From NCEH01 sp043195095 (GTDB lineage Bacteria; Pseudomonadota; Alphaproteobacteria; Rhizobiales; Xanthobacteraceae): DNA of 64,000 nucleotides. Under the pieces are notes generated by a model, which was given only the letters and a program-made list of their open reading frames with translations, had not been told where the DNA came from and ran no database searches. Below, one piece after another: positions 1 to 9,195 of the stretch (within the stretch, counting starts at the first letter, position 1; each line of letters starts with the position of its first letter). The stretch lies in NCBI RefSeq assembly GCF_043195095.1, contig NZ_JBAFWN010000012.1, one strand, 5' to 3'. The position numbers were made by a program, and so were the translations under genes.

Positions 1-272
1 TCCCCAGCCACCGAGATCAACCACAGGTAACGCGCTCAGACGAACTCTAGCTGTTTCTAATTTCGTTTCGCGCCCAAGTGATAAGCTAGAACGCCTAGCG
101 GATGCCTTGCTGGCAACCAATTGCCCCACGTTCAGCTAGCCGCGGATCACCTCCAGCGCAACCTTGGCCTTGAACGCGGCCTAATATCGTCACCTCTTCC
201 CATCATCGGGCGGTTCCTTCCATCACGGCGAACCAAGCCTCGCATGCGGTCCGGCGTGCGACTCTCCGCACC

Positions 273-1271
273 TCACCCCACCCCCGCCCTCAGAAGGTCG
301 TGCATGTGCAGGAGGCCGACCGGCTTTGCGCCCTCGCTGATGACGAGAACCGTGATGCGCCGCTCGTTCATGAGGGCAACGCATTCGCTCGCGAGCGTGG
401 AGGGGGGCACGCTGACCGGCGATCTGGTCATGAACGTGCTGACAAGGCCGGCTAGATCGCCTTCGCTCACTGCGCGACGGATATCGCCGTCGGTCACGAT
501 CCCCCTAAGGCCGCCGTCTTCCGCGGTAACGAGCACGCAGCCGAGGCGGCCCGCGCTCATCGCCAGCAGGACCTCGGGAACCGGGGTATCCGGCGTCACC
601 ACCGGCAAATCAGGGCCGGAATGCATGAGATCGGTGGCGCGGATCAGGATCGTCCCGAGTTTCCCGCCAGGGTGGAACACCTTGAACTGCTCCGGCGAAA
701 AGCCGCGCTGCTCCAGCAGCGTCACGGCCAGCGCGTCGCCCATGACGAGTTGAAGGGTGGTGGAGGTGGTCGGCGCCAGCTTGTTTGGGCAGGCCTCCTC
801 CGCGGAGGGAAGAATGAGCGCGACGTCGCTTGCGCGCGCCATCGTGCTGTCCTGCCTCGAGGTCAGGGCGATCATGGGGATGGAAAAGCGCTTGCCATAT
901 TCGATGACAGGCCGGAATTCCGCGGTTTCGCCCGACCACGAGACGAGGATCAGCACGTCGTCCTTCGTCACCATGCCAAGGTCGCCGTGGCTCGCTTCCG
1001 CCGGGTGCATGAAAAAGGCCGGAGTGCCCGTCGAAGCCATGGTGGCGGCAATCTTGCGGGCGATATGGCCGCTCTTGCCCATGCCGCTGACGACCACGCG
1101 GCCGCGCGAGGCCAAAATCAGGTCGACCGCTTTCTCGAACGCGGCGCCGAGCGGTCCCAGCAGCATCGCCCCCAATTGCGCGAGGCCGCGTGCTTCCAGT
1201 TCGACGGCCCGCACTGCGGACGCCAAAGTGGCGTTTATCCTCTGAGGCGCGGTCGTGGCAGATAAACGCAA
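273..1271 (-). CDS. kdsD: Arabinose-5-phosphate isomerase, KpsF/GutQ family
   Basis: Interconverts ribulose 5-phosphate and arabinose 5-phosphate, the first step towards Kdo for lipopolysaccharide; cytosolic. The 332 aa show a SIS sugar-isomerase domain (about residues 40-175, with a SGMGKSGHIARK stretch and a HPAEASHGDLGM stretch typical of KpsF) followed by two CBS modules (about 205-265 and 275-330). The length matches the family (about 320-330 aa). The frame opens at a TTG at 1271; a second TTG at 1226, with AGAGG about 12 bases upstream, would remove 15 residues and fits the family N terminus about as well, so the start is uncertain. It is transcribed away from the divergent gene at 1722 across a 450-base gap. 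The family call is secure; a GutQ-like paralogue cannot be excluded. Confidence 0.9.
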   Translation of the reverse strand: MRLSATTAPQRINATLASAVRAVELEARGLAQLGAMLLGPLGAAFEKAVDLILASRGRVVVSGMGKSGHIARKIAATMASTGTPAFFMHPAEASHGDLGMVTKDDVLILVSWSGETAEFRPVIEYGKRFSIPMIALTSRQDSTMARASDVALILPSAEEACPNKLAPTTSTTLQLVMGDALAVTLLEQRGFSPEQFKVFHPGGKLGTILIRATDLMHSGPDLPVVTPDTPVPEVLLAMSAGRLGCVLVTAEDGGLRGIVTDGDIRRAVSEGDLAGLVSTFMTRSPVSVPPSTLASECVALMNERRITVLVISEGAKPVGLLHMHDLLRAGVG

Positions 1272-1721
1272 GGTCTTCGTCTCTTTGTCATTGCCCGCGC
1301 CGAGCAGGGCGCTTTCTTTGCACCAGCGTCGAGCGGGCGGCCGCAGGCGGACGCGAAAAGGACGCGCGTGCTGACACCGGGCGGGGCTTTGTGGCTTGAA
1401 CGCGGTCGGAACGCGCAGCCTGTCAACCCTTGTGCCGCCGCACGCACAACTTCAGCGAATGCACCGGGAACCCAGGTTCAAAAACAGCCTGAGCCTTTCG
1501 CGGGTCCATGTGGTTTTTATGGCAGCAGTTTGCACTGCAATCAAGGCGGGCGCTTACGCGTCCGCGTCACCGGCGCAAGCCGGAAGCTCGTTCCCGCATC
1601 GCGGAGCGGTGCTGCTGGTCGCCAGGCCCGGCTGAACATGACATCCCCATGACTGACCTGCCGCAATCACATCTCCGGCGCCCCATGCTTTGGTCCCGGG
1701 CGATCGACGAGGGTGGCAGTC
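1272..1721. other. Divergent intergenic region, no gene seen
   Basis: This 450-base gap separates the minus-strand kdsD start from the plus-strand gene at 1722, so it should hold promoters for both. Short open frames occur in every direction but none has a good ribosome-binding site together with a recognisable protein. I could not identify a convincing promoter, terminator or RNA. Confidence 0.5.
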
Positions 1722-3650
1722 ATGAAAACCGAAATCATCGAGCGCCTGGGGCAGGGCGATATCCTTCTTCCCGCGCTCATCGCCGAGGGCCTGCGCGCCA
1801 ATGACCAGGTGAAGGCGCGGCTCAGCGTCCTCCAGGGCGCAGGGCGGCATGCCCGCAATCCGCAGGCCGCGCCGTTCGATCTGGCGGAAGAATGCCGGGC
1901 CGCCGGTCTCGACGCGGCGGCGATGGAAGCTTTGATCGGCGCGGCCGCGTTGTTACCCGAAGGGCAGGTGCGGGCGCCGGGACTCGGCGATCTCGGCCTC
2001 GCCATCTGGAATGACGTGGAAACCATGGCGCGTTGCGTGGCCGCCGGCGACACGGCGGAGGGCGATTCCGGCTTGGCCCGGCTGGCGGGGCTCAAGGCGA
2101 CGCTGCCGCTCGGCGTCGGCGATACCTTGGATCTCGCGCTCATTTCCCAGCTGACCGGCCTGTCGGAGCATGGGGGCGAAAGCCTGCACCGGCTGGTGAT
2201 GGACCTGCACAAGGCCCTCAATCGCCTGTCCGCCGCGCATGCGGAAGAAGTGATTGCCGGTGCCCATGCCTTTGGATTGCTGCCGGAGGACCGCCCGGCG
2301 GTCGAAGCCTTCATGCGGGGGTTGGAGTCGACCCGGGCGCTCAAATTCGATCATCCGGGCCTGTCCACCACCGTGGCGCGCTCAGGCACACGCCTCACCC
2401 TTCAGAATGATATCGGCGAGACGGACGCCCATGTGGTGGTGATCTCGGTGGAAGGCGGGGCGGTCACCGTCACCTATACCGACGTGCATCTGGCGCGGGC
2501 CAAATTCTTCACCGGCCTGTTGCGCGATTTTCCCGCCCAATGGAGCGGCCTGGAGCGCAAGAGCGGGGAGGCGCTCGGCGATGACGGCGTGTTCTATCTC
2601 GTCACCGGCCGTTTTCCCTATGGCGATGCGGCAGCGCGCGATGCCTTTCTGGCAGAGGTCGGCGCCTCGCTCGTGTTCCTGATCGATTGGAACAAGGCGC
2701 GCAAGGTGCTGCGCAATTGGGTCACCAAGGCCGATGCGGTGCGGGTGCTCGATTGGGCGGCGCGCAACAGGGTGGGGCAGCGCGGCTTCCTGGAGCTGGG
2801 CGGCAGCGAACTCGTGGCGGCCGCCGTCCATCATGCCGCCCCGACGCGTATCGGCTTCGGCGAGCGCCTCGACGCCGCGCTGGGGCGCGATGCCGCCGTG
2901 GATTTTCTCAAGACGGTCCTGAAGGTCTCCGCGCAGGCCTTGCTGAACGGCAGTTCGGTGCGGCTTGCTCGCGATCAGATCGAGGCCGACCTGGTGCGCC
3001 ACATGCAGCGGGTCGAGGCGACCTTGCTGGCGATCGTGGTGCGTCAGGCGGGGCTGGCGCGGGAGATCGCCGTCGCCATCGCGCACGGGATCGCGGAACA
3101 GCAGGCCCAGCGCCCGTTTGACCGCGACCGCTTGGCGAACGCGGCACGCCGGATCGAGGAAAAGGCCGACCGCATCGCCCTGGAGGCGCGCAATACCGCC
3201 GCCCGGTTCGATGCGGATCCGGCCATCGTGCGCCTCGTGAACAGCATGGAGGAGGCGATCGACGAGCTGGAGCAGGCCGCCTTCGTCGCTTCCCTGGTGC
3301 CGGATGGGCTGCCGTCCGCCGTGCTGAAGCCGCTGGCGGAGCTGTGCGCGGCGGCGGTGACGGGGGCGGGGGCCGCGGCGAGCGGCATCATGGCCGCCGC
3401 GGATGTGCCGGCGGGGCAGCGCATCGATTCGGAAGATGCCTTGGCCGCCGTGGGCCGCCTGATGGCTGAGGAGCACACCGGCGACGCGGCCGAGCGCGCG
3501 GTGACCGCGCTGGTGCTGACCGAGACTTACGATCTGAAGAGCGCGCTCGGCGCGCTCGATCTTGCGCGGACCCTGGAACGCGCAACCGACCGGCTGGCGG
3601 CCTTCGGCCATGTTCTGCGCGAGCATGTGCTCGCCGATCTTTCAAAGTGA
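1722..3650 (+). CDS. Uncharacterised 642-aa helical protein, partner of the downstream dikinase-like protein
   Basis: I do not recognise a characterised family. The 642 aa carry no signal peptide or obvious membrane segment. The C-terminal half (about 390-640) is Ala/Leu/Arg-rich and strongly helical, and loosely recalls PhoU/DUF47-type helical bundles (runs such as MEEAIDELEQAAF and RIEEKADRIALEARN). A central part (about 230-330) is more beta-like, with repeated VVV/ISVEGG/VTVTY strands. The start is placed at ATG 1722, eight bases after GAGGG, rather than at GTG 1713. The stop lies 13 bases before the start of the dikinase-like gene, so the two are almost certainly co-transcribed and may work together. 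PhoU similarity is a weak inference. Confidence 0.75.
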   Translation: MKTEIIERLGQGDILLPALIAEGLRANDQVKARLSVLQGAGRHARNPQAAPFDLAEECRAAGLDAAAMEALIGAAALLPEGQVRAPGLGDLGLAIWNDVETMARCVAAGDTAEGDSGLARLAGLKATLPLGVGDTLDLALISQLTGLSEHGGESLHRLVMDLHKALNRLSAAHAEEVIAGAHAFGLLPEDRPAVEAFMRGLESTRALKFDHPGLSTTVARSGTRLTLQNDIGETDAHVVVISVEGGAVTVTYTDVHLARAKFFTGLLRDFPAQWSGLERKSGEALGDDGVFYLVTGRFPYGDAAARDAFLAEVGASLVFLIDWNKARKVLRNWVTKADAVRVLDWAARNRVGQRGFLELGGSELVAAAVHHAAPTRIGFGERLDAALGRDAAVDFLKTVLKVSAQALLNGSSVRLARDQIEADLVRHMQRVEATLLAIVVRQAGLAREIAVAIAHGIAEQQAQRPFDRDRLANAARRIEEKADRIALEARNTAARFDADPAIVRLVNSMEEAIDELEQAAFVASLVPDGLPSAVLKPLAELCAAAVTGAGAAASGIMAAADVPAGQRIDSEDALAAVGRLMAEEHTGDAAERAVTALVLTETYDLKSALGALDLARTLERATDRLAAFGHVLREHVLADLSK

Positions 3651-3663
3651 TCAGGAGGGGATG

Positions 3664-5253
3664 ATGCACATCGCTCGCATCGGTGGCGGGTCCACCGCGA
3701 CACCTTCCGCCGACATCATCGGCGCCAAGGCGGCCAATCTGGCGCGCATGGCGGCTCTGGGTCTGCCGGTTCCGCCCGCCTTCGTGCTGCCGGTGGATCT
3801 GTGCGCCGCCATCGTGCGGGGCGAGGACAGTGCCTTGCACAAGCTCAAGGATGGGCTGCGCGAGGGGCTCGCCTTTCTGGAGCAGGCCACGGGCAGAGTG
3901 TTCGGCGATCCGCGCCGGCCGCTTCTGGTTTCCGTAAGGTCCGGCGCCGCACGCTCCATGCCGGGCATGCTGGATACGGTGCTGAATGTGGGCTGCACCG
4001 CGGAAGCGGTCCGGGGCCTGATCCGCACCAGCGGCAACCCGCGTTTCGCCTGGGATTGCCGGCGGCGGTTCCTGGAGAGCTTCGCCGACGTCGTGCTAAA
4101 TGCCGATGGCGCGGCGTTCGCCCATGCCCGCGAGACCATCGCGCGCACCGAGGGGGTTTCGAGCGAGGCGGATCTCGACGGCGAGGCGCTGGAGCGGCTG
4201 GCGAGCGCGTATGAACAGCTGATCGACGCGGCGGATCTCGATCTGCCCGGCGACCCGCAGGCGCAGGTCGAAGCGGCGGCGCGCGCGGTCTATCGCTCCT
4301 GGACCAGCGATCGCGCCACCACCTATCGCCGGCTCCAGCACTTGGAGGATCTGCAGGGCACGGCGGTGACCGTTCAGGCGATGGTCTATGGCAATCGCGG
4401 CCTGTCCTCTGGCGCGGGGGTGGCATTTTCCCGCGATCCCTCAAGCGGGGCGGCGGAGCCGGTGATCGACGTGCTGTTCGGCGCACAAGGGGAGGATGTC
4501 GTCTCCGGCAGCCGCACCCCGGACAGCGAGGCGGCGATCCTGCGCGCGGCGCCCGAGGCGGCGCGCGACCTGCGCATGCGGCTGGCCCAGTTGGAGCAGG
4601 CCTTTCGCGACATTCAGGACGTGGAATTCACCATCGACGAGGGAGTGCTCTGGATTCTCCAGACCCGCGCCGCAAAGCGGACCCCGCGCGCGGCCCTGCG
4701 GTTCGCCGTCGATCTGGTGGCCGAGGGCCTCATCTCCCCCGCCGAGGGGCTGGCCCGGCTCGCCGGCGTGGATCTTGCGGCTCTGGTGACGAAGCGCCTG
4801 GTGAATGTGAGCGAACCCGTCGCCCGGGGCATCAGCGCTTCCGCCGGTGTCGCCGTGGGGCGGATCGCTTTCGATTCGCAAAATGCCGTGCGCCTCGCGG
4901 CCGCCGGCACGCCGGTGGTGCTGGTGCGTCCCGATACCAGCACGAGCGATGTGGCCGGGTTCGCCGCGGCGGACGGCATCGTGACGGCGGTGGGCGGGCG
5001 CACCGCCCATGCGGCGCTGGTCGCGCGCCAATTGGGCAAGCCCTGCATCGTCGGGTGCGCGGCGCTGAAGATTGATGCCGCCACCCAGACCGCGATGGTG
5101 GGAACAACGCTGGTGCGACAGGGCGACTGGCTGACGCTCGATGCCGATTCCGGCGCCTTGTTCCTCGGGCAGGGCCGGGTGGAGCAGGAGCGGCCGGAGG
5201 CCGACCTTGCCGAAATCGAGCGCTGGCGGAGAGAGGCCGAGCCAGTCGCCTGA
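3664..5253 (+). CDS. Pyruvate,phosphate-dikinase-like protein lacking the PEP/pyruvate barrel
   Basis: The 529 aa align with the first two modules of pyruvate,phosphate dikinase. The N-terminal ATP-grasp nucleotide-binding region (about 1-360) has the PPDK-like stretches LLVSVRSGAARSMPGMLDTV, GVAFSRDPSSG and DVEFTIDEGVLWILQTR. The swivelling phosphohistidine domain (about 385-500) has the GGRTAHAALVARQLGKP motif with its phospho-acceptor His at about residue 449. The C-terminal TIM barrel of about 350 residues that binds PEP/pyruvate in PPDK (about 880 aa) is absent, and the gene ends cleanly with no frameshift remnant. ATG 3664 is chosen because AGGAGG lies 5 bases upstream; ATG 3661 is too close. 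It probably transfers phosphate from ATP through His to an unknown acceptor, perhaps presented by the upstream protein. Confidence 0.85.
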   Translation: MHIARIGGGSTATPSADIIGAKAANLARMAALGLPVPPAFVLPVDLCAAIVRGEDSALHKLKDGLREGLAFLEQATGRVFGDPRRPLLVSVRSGAARSMPGMLDTVLNVGCTAEAVRGLIRTSGNPRFAWDCRRRFLESFADVVLNADGAAFAHARETIARTEGVSSEADLDGEALERLASAYEQLIDAADLDLPGDPQAQVEAAARAVYRSWTSDRATTYRRLQHLEDLQGTAVTVQAMVYGNRGLSSGAGVAFSRDPSSGAAEPVIDVLFGAQGEDVVSGSRTPDSEAAILRAAPEAARDLRMRLAQLEQAFRDIQDVEFTIDEGVLWILQTRAAKRTPRAALRFAVDLVAEGLISPAEGLARLAGVDLAALVTKRLVNVSEPVARGISASAGVAVGRIAFDSQNAVRLAAAGTPVVLVRPDTSTSDVAGFAAADGIVTAVGGRTAHAALVARQLGKPCIVGCAALKIDAATQTAMVGTTLVRQGDWLTLDADSGALFLGQGRVEQERPEADLAEIERWRREAEPVA

Positions 5254-5433
5254 GTGCAGCATTCCGCGCAAGTCCAAACGTTGGGAGCCGCGGCCCGGGC
5301 ATGCGGCGGCTCCGCGCAACGAGGAAAGAGGAGGTGCTCCGCTGCGGTCGCAAGCTTCGGGACAGGCCGGTGCGCTTAGGTGCCGGTGGATCATCCCGGA
5401 TGGGTGACCTTACCAATATGGAGACAACCAACC

Positions 5434-5685
5434 ATGACCACCGTGACTTCCGCCGCCAGCTCGGCCGCTGCCCGCATCGCCCAGCTCAAGCAGACCTCCG
5501 CCGCCGCCGTTGCGGCCAAGGCCGCCGCCGCACCCGCCCCGGCGACCGTTCCGGCCGTTCCGGCCAAGGTGACCAGCCCCGACCTGAGCGCCATCAACAG
5601 CGCCGCCGCGGCTCTTCAGGCGAACAACGCCGCCCTTGCCGCGACCCCGCTGCCCACCGCGCCGACGCTGCCCGGCAAGGCGTGA
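5434..5685 (+). CDS. Small Ala/Pro-rich hypothetical protein
   Basis: An 83-aa open frame starting at ATG 5434, with GGAG about 10 bases upstream. It is dominated by Ala, Thr, Pro and Val, with repeated AAAA, APAPATVPAVPA and PLPTAPTLP stretches; no signal peptide, membrane helix or known motif. It follows the dikinase-like gene by 180 bases and may belong to the same transcript. Low-complexity frames arise easily in DNA this GC-rich, but a plausible ribosome-binding site and clear codon bias support a real gene. No function can be proposed. Confidence 0.5.
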   Translation: MTTVTSAASSAAARIAQLKQTSAAAVAAKAAAAPAPATVPAVPAKVTSPDLSAINSAAAALQANNAALAATPLPTAPTLPGKA

Positions 5686-5828
5686 TCCACCCGCGGGTCC
5701 AGCCCTCGAACCTTTGGTAACAGCGTCAGGTTCAGGGCTAACGCGATGAACGAGGACGGCATCCACGGCCTCGTTCATCGACCGTCGCCACGCCAGGCAC
5801 AGCCACGCCCGGTCGCTGCGCGTCGGCT

Positions 5829-6836
5829 TCAGCAGCCGTAATAATCCTTGTACCAGGCGACGAAAGCCGCGACGCCCGCAGCCACATCGGTATCCGGACG
5901 ATATCCGGTCAGCCGTTCCAGCAGATCCACATTGGCATAGGTGTTGGGCACATCCCCCGGCTGCATGGGCATGTAGTTGCGAATGGCCGGACGGCCGACG
6001 CAGCGCTCGATTTCCTCGATGAAATCCAGCAGGCGGACCGGACTGCCCTTGCCGATATTAACCACGCGGAAGGGAGCGGCAGGGCTTGTGCCCAGCGAAT
6101 CGTCGCTCTCGTTCGCGCTCCCGCGGGCGGGCGCGGCGTCGAGCAGCAGCGCCACCGCCTTCACCAGATCGTCCACATAAGTGAAGTCGCGATACATATC
6201 GCCGTGGTTATAGACGTCGATGGGCTCGCCGCGCAGCATGCAGCGGGTGAACTTGAACAGGGCCATGTCCGGCCGGCCCCACGGCCCATACACCGTGAAG
6301 AAGCGGAAGGCGGTGGTGGGGATGCCCCAAAGATGCGCATAGGAATGGCTCATCACCTCGGTCGCCTTCTTGGTGGCGGCATAGAGGGTGAGGGGGAAAT
6401 CCGTGCGCTCGTCTTCCACGAACGGCATCAGCGTATTGGCGCCGTACACCGAGCTGGTGGAGGCAAGCATGAAATGCTTCACCGCGTGCACGCGCGCCAG
6501 CTCCATCACGTTGAAGGTGCCAACCAGATTGGCCTCCACATAGGAGCGTGGGTTTTCCAGGCTATAGCGAACCCCCGCCTGGGCCGCGAGGTGGATGATC
6601 GCTTCCGGCTGGAAAGCTTCGGCGATGGCGTTGAGGGCGAGGCTGTCCTCAAGCATCACCTCATGGGCCGTGAACCCGGCGTTCTGGAGCAGCAGGGCTT
6701 CGCGCCGCCGCTTCAGGGAGACATCGTAATAAGGTGTAAGCCCGTCGACGCCGGCGATCTCGTGCCCCGACCGCAGCAGCAGGCGCGCCAGGTGGAAGCC
6801 GATAAAGCCGGCCGTGCCGGTAACCAAGATCCGCAT
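5829..6836 (-). CDS. NAD-dependent epimerase, probably UDP-glucuronate 4-epimerase
   Basis: A 335-aa extended short-chain dehydrogenase that would convert UDP-glucuronate to UDP-galacturonate for surface polysaccharide; cytosolic. The N terminus has the Rossmann signature GTAGFIGFHLA (GxxGxxG), the middle has SSVYG and the catalytic YAATK (YxxxK), and the C terminus has DVPNTYANVDLLERLTGY, typical of the LpsL/UDP-GlcA 4-epimerase group. The frame is open further upstream, but ATG 6836 puts the Rossmann strand at the N terminus as in homologues. The gene stands alone, facing away from the porin. UDP-glucose 4-epimerase is less likely given the HGDMYRDFTYVDDLV and YGPWGRPDMA stretches. Confidence 0.85.
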   Translation of the reverse strand: MRILVTGTAGFIGFHLARLLLRSGHEIAGVDGLTPYYDVSLKRRREALLLQNAGFTAHEVMLEDSLALNAIAEAFQPEAIIHLAAQAGVRYSLENPRSYVEANLVGTFNVMELARVHAVKHFMLASTSSVYGANTLMPFVEDERTDFPLTLYAATKKATEVMSHSYAHLWGIPTTAFRFFTVYGPWGRPDMALFKFTRCMLRGEPIDVYNHGDMYRDFTYVDDLVKAVALLLDAAPARGSANESDDSLGTSPAAPFRVVNIGKGSPVRLLDFIEEIERCVGRPAIRNYMPMQPGDVPNTYANVDLLERLTGYRPDTDVAAGVAAFVAWYKDYYGC

Positions 6837-7415
6837 GAATGATGTCTCGTCGGGCTGCCGAACGCTGGTCGCACGCTGACGGCGAAGCCATCCGGGCGCG
6901 TGGGTGTCTTCACCACATTCGGCCGTGCGATTCCAGTGCAGGGGCGGCACGCGGCCGGAAATGGCGAATCCCCGCTCGCGACGAAGGGGCGATTCCCGAC
7001 ACGATTCGACGCCGCTAGCGGTGGTGCGGGTCAAGCGCTGCCCCTTGGAGAGGCGGTGCCCGATTTTGTGGCGACGGCCGGATTTTCGTCAGCCGGCGAC
7101 GCAGAGCTTCAACGCTGGCCACGATTTGTCGGCATATGTACGGTACTATGGTAGCTAAAATAAGGCGTGTTAATCCTGCAACACTGCCCGGAAATCCAGT
7201 GTCCAAGGCCCTTTCCGAGCGATACAGGCGTTGATCCCGGATGGGCCTTTTGTATGGTTGCTTTGCGACGAAGGGGGGCAGTCCCCGGTCGCCCTTCCTG
7301 TGTTTGTGGCTTCGGCCCGGGCGTGGTGGGGAATCGGGGCAAGAACCCTCTCGGGGTGCAGTGGCACCGACGAAGCGGCGCTAGCTCCCTCGGAACGAAA
7401 CTTGGAGGTCACACG
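6837..7415. other. Intergenic region and long leader upstream of the porin
   Basis: These 579 bases lie between the divergent epimerase and porin starts. The part after about 7120 is less GC-rich (near-consensus -35 TTGTCG at 7126, TATGGT at 7147, but only 15 bases apart), so a porin promoter here with a leader of 200 bases or more is possible but not established. A short inverted repeat ACACTG/CAGTGT lies around 7181-7202. No gene or known RNA family is recognisable. Confidence 0.4.
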
Positions 7416-8927
7416 ATGAAGATGGTGAAGAGCCTTCTCCTCGGCAGCGCGGCGGGTCTCGTCGCGGTCGCTGGAGCGAACGCCGCCGATCTGCCTGTTA
7501 AGGCGAAGGCCGTTGAGTATGTGAAGGTCTGCTCCGCTTACGGCGCCGGCTACTATTATGTTCCGGGCACCGACACCTGCCTGAAGATCGGCGGCTATGC
7601 GCGCGCCGACTACTACGTGAACGGCGTTGGCACGTTCAACCCGGCGATCTCCTCCGTTTCGGGTGGCGCTTTCAGCAACCCCGGCACCGGCACCGCCGCT
7701 TATCCCTTCCAGACCGATCGTAGCCCGAACTACACGACCCGCGTTCGTGGCACGTTCGACTTCGACGCCCGCACCGCGACCGACTACGGTGTCCTGCGTT
7801 CGTATGTCCGCGGCGGCATCGAGTGGAACTCCTGGGGCGCTTCGGGCTCCTCGGCCACCCCGTCCAACGGCGGCAACAACCTCTACTTCGAGCGCGTGTT
7901 CATCCAGTTCGCTGGCTTCACGTTCGGTTACACCCAGTCGTTCTTCGACACGGGTATCGACTACATGCTGACGACCCCGTATGCGGGTTCGAACCAGTGG
8001 AACACCGTGATCGCCTACACGGCGCAGTTCGGCAACGGCTTCTCCGCCAGCTTGGCGTTGGAAGATGCGGCCAACCGTATCACCGGCGTTCAGGGCACCC
8101 CCACCGGTCTCCTGGCCACCTCGACCGGCACGATCGGCGCGCTCGGCGGCTACACCAACTACCAGGGTGGCACGCAGGCTCCTGACATCGTCGCCAACCT
8201 GCGCGTCGACCAGGCTTGGGGTTCGGCTCAGCTGTCCGGTGCCCTGCACCAGATCGTTGCCCTCACCCCCGTCACCTCGGCCGCTTACCCGACCGGCGTG
8301 ACCTACCTCGGCCAGAGCACCGACACGACCTGGGGTTGGGCGATCGGTGGTTCGGTGGAGCTCAAGCTCCCCGTCATCTCCCCCGGCGACAGCCTGTACA
8401 TCCAGGCCAACTATGCTGACGGCGCTCTGAGCTACCTCGGTCTCTCGGGCACCACCCAGGGCCGCGCCACCAGCCTCGGCTCCACCGACATCAACACCTT
8501 CGGCACGTTCACGTCCTACAATGGCGCGTTCTACCCGCTGGCCGATGCCGTGTGGAACGGTTCGACCCTCAGCTACGACACCGAGTCCGGCTGGGCCCTC
8601 CAGGGTCAGTATCGCCACTACTGGATGCCGAACCTGCGTTCGGCCGTGTATGCCGGTTACGTGGACGTCTCCGTGCCGCAGAACACCGTTGGCGCTGCCG
8701 ACGTGAAGATGTGGCAGGTCGGCCTCAACACCATCTGGTCGCCGGTCAAGAACCTCGACCTCGGTGTGGAAGTCCTCTACTCGAAGGTTGAAGGCGGCAA
8801 CAACACGCTCGCCAACAACGTGTCGTACTTCCCGACTGCCGTTGGCACGCTGTCTTCGGTCACCTCCGGCGTTGGTGGTTCCACCGACGTGTGGTCGGGT
8901 GGTCTCCGCGCCCAGCGCAACTTCTGA
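7416..8927 (+). CDS. Major outer-membrane porin, Porin_2 family
   Basis: A 503-aa beta-barrel porin for diffusion of small solutes across the outer membrane. ATG 7416 follows GGAGG by 7 bases and opens a classic signal peptide (MKMVKSLLLGSAAGLVAVAG) with cleavage likely after ANA, before ADLPVKAK. The mature N terminus (VKVCSAYGAGYYYVPGTDTCLKIGGY) is the hallmark of rhizobial porins (RopA/Omp2b type), and the two Cys probably form a disulfide. The chain is rich in aromatic, Gly and Thr strands and ends in Phe (QRNF), the barrel-assembly signal. Codon use is highly biased (GTC, GGC, ACC, TCG), as expected of an abundant protein. A strong terminator follows. Confidence 0.95.
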   Translation: MKMVKSLLLGSAAGLVAVAGANAADLPVKAKAVEYVKVCSAYGAGYYYVPGTDTCLKIGGYARADYYVNGVGTFNPAISSVSGGAFSNPGTGTAAYPFQTDRSPNYTTRVRGTFDFDARTATDYGVLRSYVRGGIEWNSWGASGSSATPSNGGNNLYFERVFIQFAGFTFGYTQSFFDTGIDYMLTTPYAGSNQWNTVIAYTAQFGNGFSASLALEDAANRITGVQGTPTGLLATSTGTIGALGGYTNYQGGTQAPDIVANLRVDQAWGSAQLSGALHQIVALTPVTSAAYPTGVTYLGQSTDTTWGWAIGGSVELKLPVISPGDSLYIQANYADGALSYLGLSGTTQGRATSLGSTDINTFGTFTSYNGAFYPLADAVWNGSTLSYDTESGWALQGQYRHYWMPNLRSAVYAGYVDVSVPQNTVGAADVKMWQVGLNTIWSPVKNLDLGVEVLYSKVEGGNNTLANNVSYFPTAVGTLSSVTSGVGGSTDVWSGGLRAQRNF

Positions 8928-8951
8928 TCGACACTTCGTCGGTTTGAGATC

Positions 8952-8986
8952 GGCCCCGGTGGTTTCCACCGGGGCCTTTTTGTTTT
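8952..8986 (+). terminator. Rho-independent terminator of the porin gene
   Basis: A perfect 11-bp stem (8952-8962 with 8966-8976, GGCCCCGGTGG and its complement), a 3-base TTT loop and a T-rich tract from 8977. It starts 24 bases after the porin stop codon, so the porin is probably monocistronic. Confidence 0.9.
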
Positions 8987-9195
8987 TGGCCCTGCGGACG
9001 GCCACCTGCTTTGCAGGCCCGATATCTCCCGCCGCAGTGACCCGCCATCCTCGCGCGATGGTGTTGGAATAGCGCTGGTCACCCGAGCCAGCGAAGGCGC
9101 GCCGCACATGTCGGATAGGCTTTACCCATCCGCCGATCCATGGGATCACACATCATCGGCTTCCCGTGCCGGATCCCAGGAGAATGAGACACAGC

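Noticed and set aside
1..272. Short open frames before the end of kdsD
   Set aside because: No ribosome-binding site, domain or codon bias supports them; treated as intergenic.
7170..9149. Open frame of 659 codons antisense to the porin
   Set aside because: The strongly biased codon use of the porin creates it; the plus-strand porin has a signal peptide, a ribosome-binding site and a terminator.
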